Of a DNA stretch of 10,603 nt, positions 6,868 to 10,603 are shown one piece after another. The stretch is taken from contig RZYK01000057.1 of NCBI GenBank assembly GCA_009930355.1, positions 1 to 10,603 of the forward strand. The letters run 5' to 3'. This stretch comes from Campylobacterota bacterium. GTDB taxonomy: Bacteria; Campylobacterota; Campylobacteria; Campylobacterales; Sulfurospirillaceae. Position 1 is the first letter of the stretch, and each line of letters opens with the position of its first letter. The notes beneath the pieces are model-generated. The model was not told where the DNA came from. It ran no database searches and worked only from the letters and a program-made list of their open reading frames with translations. The position numbers and the translations under genes are program-made.

Positions 6868-8229
6868 CTACGCTAAAAAGCGCTGACGAGCGGCTTTTAA
6901 AGAGTCTGCAATCAAGAAGGCAAGCTCTAAGGCTTGATTCGCATTGAGGCGTGGGTCACACTGCGTATGGTAACGACACGCAAGGTTCTCTTCGGTAATC
7001 TCTTGCGCACCACCGATACACTCCGTAACATCTTGACCTGTCATCTCTAAATGTACACCTCCAGGGAATGTCCCCTCTTCTTCATGCACTTTAAAAAAGC
7101 CCTTCACTTCACGAAGTACTTCATCAAACGAGCGTGTTTTATAATTGTTAGAAGCTTTGATGGTATTGCCATGCATTGGGTCAATGCTCCATAAAACATT
7201 TGCCCCCGCTGCTTTCACGGCACGTACTAACTTTGGAAATTCAGTTTCAATTTTATCCGCACCCATACGTACAATAATATTTAAACGTCCCGCTTCATTC
7301 TCGGGATTGAGTTTTTCAATCAATGCCATTAAGCTCTCAACGGTTGTCGTTGGTCCTGCTTTAATGCCAATAGGATTTTTCACCCCGCTTAAAAATTCTA
7401 CATGGGCTTCATCGACATCACGTGTACGATCTCCAATCCAAAGCATATGCGCTGAACAATCGTACCAATCCCCTGTTAAGCTATCTTGACGGGTAAGTGC
7501 TTCTTCGTAATTGAGTAAAAGCGCTTCATGGGATGTGTACACAACGGTTTCATTAATATTGGGTGTATTGGCAGAGGTGATGCCACATGCTTCCATAAAG
7601 GCTAAGGTTTCAGAAATACGCTCACAAAGGTGTTTGTATCTATCTCCCAAAGGGCTTTCAGAAACAAAGCCTAATGTCCATTTATGTACTTGATGTAAAT
7701 CTGCTAAACCACCACGTGAAAAGGCTCGAAGGAGGTTCATGGTTGCAGCGGATTGGTTGTAGGCTTTGAGCATTCGCTTAGGATTTGGAACACGTGCTTC
7801 TTCGGTAAAATCCATATCGTTAATAATATCACCACGGTAACTTGGAAGTTTAACCCCATTAAGCTCTTCATAATCACTGGAACGTGGTTTGGCAAATTGC
7901 CCTGCTAAACGCCCTACTTTAACGATAGGACAGCCACCAGCAAAGGTTAAAACAACCGCCATTTGAAGCATGACTTTAAACATGTCACGAATATTAACAG
8001 CATTAAACTCTGCAAAACTCTCCGCACAATCACCCCCTTGAAGCAAAAATGCTTTTCCCTGTACTACCTCTGCAAGGGACGCTTTAAGTTGTCTGACTTC
8101 ACCTGCAAAAACAAGAGGTGGGTATTTGCTTAGTTCTTGCTCCACACTTTGTAAACTCTCTTTATTGGTGTAAGTGGGTTGTTGCTTAATTGGTTTCTCT
8201 CTCCATGATGAACGCGTCCAAGAACTCAT
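6868..8229 (-). CDS. aroG: Class II 3-deoxy-7-phosphoheptulonate (DAHP) synthase
   Basis: This enzyme condenses phosphoenolpyruvate and erythrose-4-phosphate to DAHP, the first step of the shikimate pathway, in the cytoplasm. It is the class II (plant, Mycobacterium, Helicobacter/Campylobacter) form: 453 residues, with LLQGGDCAESF (62-72), GRLAGQFAKPRS (106-117), WTLGFV (184-189), WIGDRTRD (264-271), GIKAGPT (288-294), RMGADK (321-326) and DPMHGNT (350-356). The likely metal ligands are Cys68, His353, Glu395 and Asp425. The last three keep the spacing of the Mycobacterium enzyme (369, 411, 441). AAGGG lies about seven bases before the ATG, with a TATAAT box beyond it. It stands alone between two convergent or divergent neighbours and is likely monocistronic. 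No leader peptide or attenuator is visible. aroF is an alternative symbol used in some genomes. Confidence 0.96.
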   Translation of the reverse strand: MSSWTRSSWREKPIKQQPTYTNKESLQSVEQELSKYPPLVFAGEVRQLKASLAEVVQGKAFLLQGGDCAESFAEFNAVNIRDMFKVMLQMAVVLTFAGGCPIVKVGRLAGQFAKPRSSDYEELNGVKLPSYRGDIINDMDFTEEARVPNPKRMLKAYNQSAATMNLLRAFSRGGLADLHQVHKWTLGFVSESPLGDRYKHLCERISETLAFMEACGITSANTPNINETVVYTSHEALLLNYEEALTRQDSLTGDWYDCSAHMLWIGDRTRDVDEAHVEFLSGVKNPIGIKAGPTTTVESLMALIEKLNPENEAGRLNIIVRMGADKIETEFPKLVRAVKAAGANVLWSIDPMHGNTIKASNNYKTRSFDEVLREVKGFFKVHEEEGTFPGGVHLEMTGQDVTECIGGAQEITEENLACRYHTQCDPRLNANQALELAFLIADSLKAARQRFLA

Positions 8230-8257
8230 AAAAGACCCTTATATATGATTTTTCTTT

Positions 8258-8285
8258 ATTATAATGAGATTGGCTTTAAAGACAA
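8258..8285 (-). promoter_or_regulatory. aroG promoter
   Basis: On the minus strand TATAAT occupies 8263-8258, preceded after 16 bases by TTGTCT (8285-8280), a 4 of 6 match to -35. Transcription would begin near 8251, about 22 bases before the aroG start. The same bases also read TATAAT on the plus strand at 8260-8265, so a divergent start is conceivable. Confidence 0.55.
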
Positions 8286-8366
8286 TTGAATAGATTGACG
8301 CTACGAAGATGTTTTAAACTGAGAAACAGTTTTCCAATACAAGAGTCTATGATGTTGTCAATCTTA

Positions 8367-8375
8367 TGTTAAAAT
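8367..8375 (+). promoter_or_regulatory. Candidate promoter of the small membrane-protein gene
   Basis: TGTTAAAAT is an extended -10 (TGn followed by TAAAAT at 8370-8375). The start site would be near 8382, just upstream of the palindrome at 8391-8402 that overlaps the ribosome site. No good -35 box is seen at the right distance. Confidence 0.4.
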
Positions 8376-8390
8376 GCTCTACTTTAGTTT

Positions 8391-8402
8391 TTTACATGTA
8401 AG
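8391..8402. repeat. Iterated palindrome, 11 of 12, in a 5' leader
   Basis: TTTACATGTAAG with a perfect core. Its right end supplies the first bases of the AAGGA ribosome site (8400-8404) of the small membrane-protein gene. Confidence 0.85.
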
Positions 8403-8410
8403 GATTATAG

Positions 8411-8875
8411 ATGGAACAGTTGCTTCCCGTTTTAATGATTGTTATGATGGTTGCCTTTGTGCTAGCAAAGCAAATAGGAAAAATCACTACCAAACTGGAT
8501 ACCTTTTCCAAAACAGAGTCGTATGAGCGTTACGCCAAATTTTCAAGCATTATTCAAGAAGAGGTGCGTGAAATAAAGCAAAGTATAGACAGTTCAAAAA
8601 ACCTTGAAGAACGCACTTATGTGCTTTTAGAGGGAAAAGATGAGGGTGAAGCCCTTGAATTGCTCTCAGATAATATTCGAAAATTGGTCTTTTTTGAAAC
8701 ATTGATGGCAAAACAAAAAAGTGTACGTGAAATAGAAGCAGAACTTTTTGACGTCTTAAATGGGTTGGAAAACTTTTTAAAAGAGTTTTGTGTTGATGGC
8801 GAAGCGTTAAGCGATACCCTTAGAGAGCGTTTATTAGAGGCTTATGAACGCTTAGATGAGGAGGAAGAAGCGTGA
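8411..8875 (+). CDS. Small membrane-anchored helical protein of unknown function
   Basis: I do not recognise this 154-residue protein. It opens with one hydrophobic segment (about residues 3-19, LLPVLMIVMMVAFVLAK) and no signal-peptidase or lipobox motif, so it is probably a single-pass inner-membrane anchor. The rest is hydrophilic and predicted mostly helical, with an acidic end (ERLDEEEEA). The charged residues just after the hydrophobic segment are basic (K20, K24, K28), which favours a short N-terminus outside and the body in the cytoplasm. There are no cysteine pairs or catalytic motifs; its single cysteine is in FCVDGEAL. AAGGA at 8400-8404 is six bases from the ATG and overlaps an iterated palindrome. 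It diverges from aroG and converges on ilvA, so it is probably transcribed alone. Codon use and base composition resemble the neighbours, so it looks like a genuine native gene. Confidence 0.8.
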   Translation: MEQLLPVLMIVMMVAFVLAKQIGKITTKLDTFSKTESYERYAKFSSIIQEEVREIKQSIDSSKNLEERTYVLLEGKDEGEALELLSDNIRKLVFFETLMAKQKSVREIEAELFDVLNGLENFLKEFCVDGEALSDTLRERLLEAYERLDEEEEA

Positions 8876-8898
8876 GGATTTCCTCACACCTCTTCTTT
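8864..8898. terminator. Candidate bidirectional terminator containing both stop codons
   Basis: GTGAGG (8872-8877) pairs with CCTCAC (8882-8887) around a 4-base loop. An outer helix, GAAGAAG (8864-8870) with CTTCTTT (8892-8898), can extend it across a small internal loop. The stops of the plus gene (8873-8875) and of ilvA (8886-8884) both lie in the inner stem. U-tracts are weak. Confidence 0.4.
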
Positions 8899-10095
8899 AA
8901 AAAGATACCCCGCTTCATTGAGCAATCTTCGAATCTCTTCTTGATGTTCTGCCCCTTTTGTCTCTAACATAATGGTAATCTGTGCGTCACCATAAGAAAG
9001 TTTCGTTGAAAAACGATCATAATCAATTTGAATAATATTGGCGTTGGCATTTTTGAATAGGTCGGTGAGGCGCATCAGTGAGCCTGGCTTGTCGATAAGT
9101 GTAATGACCAACTTCATCTTACGGTGAGACTTAATCAAACCCTTCTCAATAATAATCGAGAGCATCTGCACATCAATGTTGCCACCGCTTAAAACCGCAC
9201 CAATTTTAGCATCTTTTGAAAATGGGAATTTTTGATGCATAATCGCCGCTACACTCGCAGCCCCACCACCTTCAACCACTAGTTTTTGACGCTCAAGCAA
9301 AAATAAAATAGCCGCTGCTATCTCCTCTTCATCCACGGTGACTACTTCATCGACACACTCTAAGATATGCGCTAAATTAGACGTACTCACATCACGCACG
9401 GCGATACCATCAGCGATGGTGCGTACACTTTTAGAGTTGATGGCTTTTTTAGCATGAAAGGATGTACACATTGCAGGCGCACCTGCGGCATTCACACCAA
9501 TCACTTTAATCTTAGGGTCAATCTGCTTAATGGCTGATGCCATACCGCTAATGAGCCCTCCCCCACCAATGGGAATGACCACTATATCTAAATCATTGAT
9601 TTCATCAATCATCTCTAAAGCAATGGTTCCCTGCCCTGCAATCACTTTTTCATCTTCAAACGGATGAATAAATGTCAGTCCATGCTCTTTGGCGTAGGTG
9701 AGCGCATAGGCATACGCTTCATCGTAATTATCGCCATGCAAAATAACTTCTGCACCTAGCGCTTTGGTACCAGAAACTTTCAAAAGTGGGGTTGCCTCAG
9801 GCATGACAATGGTTGCCGAAATGCCAAAACTACGAGCACTATACCCAACACCTTGTGCATGATTTCCAGCACTAGCAGCGATGACACCTTTTTGGCGTTC
9901 TGCTTCACTTAAAGAGGTGATTTTATTGTATGCCCCTCGCAGTTTATACGCCCCTGTAATTTGCAAATTCTCTTTTTTAAGATAGACCTGCGCTCCCACT
10001 TCTTCACTTAAAAGCGGAGCTAGTGCGCAAGGCGTATTGGTGATGATATGACTGATTTGTCGTTTGGCTTGTATTATTTCATTAAGAGGGATCAC
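8884..10095 (-). CDS. ilvA: Threonine ammonia-lyase (threonine dehydratase) with one ACT domain
   Basis: A PLP enzyme that deaminates threonine to 2-oxobutyrate, the entry to isoleucine synthesis. Numbering from the GTG start, the PLP lysine is Lys51 in GAYKLRGAYNK. The substrate/PLP loop SAGNHAQG is at 75-82 and the phosphate-binding GGGGL at 177-181. A single ACT domain fills about 327-399 (KLVITLIDKPGSL onward), as in medium-length, one-ACT forms that may be tuned by amino acids or nucleotides; the effector here is unknown. I place the start at GTG 10095. AAAGG sits eight bases upstream, the GTG overlaps the upstream stop as GTGA, and the protein becomes 403 residues, the usual length. The ATG at 10128 gives 414 residues, has no ribosome site and overlaps the upstream gene by 37 bases. 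The gene is coupled to the CoA-binding protein gene. Confidence 0.93.
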   Translation of the reverse strand: MIPLNEIIQAKRQISHIITNTPCALAPLLSEEVGAQVYLKKENLQITGAYKLRGAYNKITSLSEAERQKGVIAASAGNHAQGVGYSARSFGISATIVMPEATPLLKVSGTKALGAEVILHGDNYDEAYAYALTYAKEHGLTFIHPFEDEKVIAGQGTIALEMIDEINDLDIVVIPIGGGGLISGMASAIKQIDPKIKVIGVNAAGAPAMCTSFHAKKAINSKSVRTIADGIAVRDVSTSNLAHILECVDEVVTVDEEEIAAAILFLLERQKLVVEGGGAASVAAIMHQKFPFSKDAKIGAVLSGGNIDVQMLSIIIEKGLIKSHRKMKLVITLIDKPGSLMRLTDLFKNANANIIQIDYDRFSTKLSYGDAQITIMLETKGAEHQEEIRRLLNEAGYLFKEEV

Positions 10096-10526
10096 TTCAT
10101 TAACCTTTCGTATTCTACTTTTGTACATCGATTTTGGATGGCTACGAGCCCATGCTCTTTTGCTTTTTCACATGCGTCATTGTTCACAATGCCAAGCTGT
10201 AACCAAAACACTTTTACACCGCCTTTTTGCAGGATCTCTTCAAGTAAACTCTCCGCAATGGCAGGTTTACGAAACATATCCACCATATCCACTTGCTCTG
10301 GAATGTCTAAAAGGCTTCGGTACACTTTCTCCCCTAAAATAGTCTCTTCTTTGGGGTAAACGGGGTAAATTTTAAACCCTTTTTCTTGCAAATAGCGTGC
10401 TACTTTATGGCTATCTTTAGTTGGATCAGGAGAGAGTCCAATAATGGCAATGCTTTTGCACATCGAAAAAATATTTTTTATACCCGCATCATCGGGCATA
10501 CTAATGTTTGAAATTTCACATTCCAT
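10092..10526 (-). CDS. CoA-binding domain protein (YccU/COG1832 family)
   Basis: A 144-residue cytoplasmic protein with a Rossmann-like CoA-binding domain (PF13380). CKSIAIIGLSPDPTKDSHKVARYLQEKGFKIYPVYP (23-58) is the nucleotide-binding start, with the typical GLSP loop. VDMVDMFRKP follows at 79-88. VFWLQLGIVN (106-115) and the end NRCTKVEYERL (132-142), with the family's conserved Cys134, complete the pattern. The family is named for binding CoA and its physiological role is unknown. It is related to the first domain of succinyl-CoA synthetase alpha but lacks the catalytic histidine domain. A strong AAGGAG lies five bases before the ATG. Its stop overlaps the ilvA GTG start, so both genes form a two-gene unit. 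I recall the same neighbour pair in Campylobacter jejuni (Cj0828c/Cj0829c), which suggests a conserved link with threonine/2-oxobutyrate metabolism, but that is inference. Confidence 0.9.
   Translation of the reverse strand: MECEISNISMPDDAGIKNIFSMCKSIAIIGLSPDPTKDSHKVARYLQEKGFKIYPVYPKEETILGEKVYRSLLDIPEQVDMVDMFRKPAIAESLLEEILQKGGVKVFWLQLGIVNNDACEKAKEHGLVAIQNRCTKVEYERLMK
10104..10108 (-). promoter_or_regulatory. Ribosome binding site deciding the ilvA GTG start
   Basis: AAAGG on the minus strand, eight bases before GTG 10095 and inside the last codons of the upstream gene. No comparable site precedes the ATG at 10128, so this favours the GTG. Confidence 0.7.
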
Positions 10527-10555
10527 TTTGGCTCCTTAAAATAAATTAAGCCAAA

Positions 10556-10564
10556 AGTGTAGCA
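10556..10564 (-). promoter_or_regulatory. Candidate promoter of the CoA-binding protein-ilvA unit
   Basis: On the minus strand TGCTACACT is an extended -10 (TGn then TACACT). It would start transcription near 10549, about 23 bases before the ATG at 10526. No clear -35 box is seen. A palindrome copy lies about 30 bases further upstream at the window edge. Confidence 0.4.
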
Positions 10565-10592
10565 CTTCGTAGCTTTTATTGGGATTATCTTT

Positions 10593-10603
10593 TTTACATG
10601 TAA
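10593..10603. repeat. Iterated palindrome, cut by the right edge
   Basis: TTTACATGTAA is visible and the twelfth base is outside the window. It lies upstream of the CoA-binding protein gene. Confidence 0.8.

Noticed and set aside
8316..8332. Small inverted repeat AAACTG/CAGTTT between aroG and the 8411 gene as a terminator or operator
   Set aside because: Only a 6-bp AT-rich stem with no U-tract and no position that fits either promoter; chance is likely.
10096..10128. Extra 11 residues at the IlvA N-terminus from ATG 10128
   Set aside because: No ribosome site, a 37-base overlap with the upstream gene, and a better-placed GTG at 10095.

Overview
The window looks like chromosomal DNA of a free-living Campylobacterota (Epsilonproteobacteria), most likely Sulfurospirillum or a close relative. 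This is inferred from the low G+C content, AAGGA-type ribosome sites, a flavodoxin:quinone reductase of the FqrB type, a class II (plant/Helicobacter-type) DAHP synthase, and an ilvA gene preceded by a CoA-binding protein gene. No tRNA, rRNA, insertion sequence, phage gene or CRISPR array is visible. Eleven genes (one cut by the left edge) fill almost all the DNA, and no gap without a gene reaches 300 bases.

Left block (1-4275, minus strand): fqrB, a 785-residue membrane-anchored coiled-coil protein with an OmpA-like tail, a TrmN6-type N6-adenine methyltransferase, and a YkgJ-type cysteine-cluster protein that runs off the left edge. The gaps are 8 bp, 0 bp and a 1-bp stop/start overlap, so this is probably one transcript from a TATAAT promoter at 4312-4317. 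Middle block (4394-6822, plus strand): proA, a short orphan ABC ATPase overlapping proA by 4 bp, and a DedA membrane protein. The two blocks diverge from a 118-bp promoter region.

Right block: aroG (class II DAHP synthase, minus) converges on the DedA gene and diverges from a small membrane-anchored protein of unknown function (8411-8875, plus). That small gene converges on ilvA, which is preceded by a CoA-binding protein gene, both on the minus strand. The ilvA start is best read as a GTG at 10095 overlapping the upstream stop as GTGA, not the ATG 33 bases further upstream. Proline (proA), aromatic (aroG) and isoleucine/threonine (ilvA) metabolism are represented, but as separate units and not as one pathway.

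The most striking signal is not a gene. The palindrome TTTACATGTAAA, or its 10-bp core TTACATGTAA, occurs ten times in 10.6 kb, where well under one is expected by chance. Six copies lie inside four different genes, where five are read in the same frame and leave the tripeptide Leu-His-Val in otherwise unrelated proteins. Two copies sit 22 bp apart between convergent genes and together form a 15-bp-stem hairpin. One overlaps the ribosome site of the unknown small gene, and one is cut by the right edge upstream of the CoA-binding protein gene. This looks like a highly iterated chromosomal palindrome, possibly the site of a nucleoid or regulatory protein or of a DNA modification system. I know of no described function for it.
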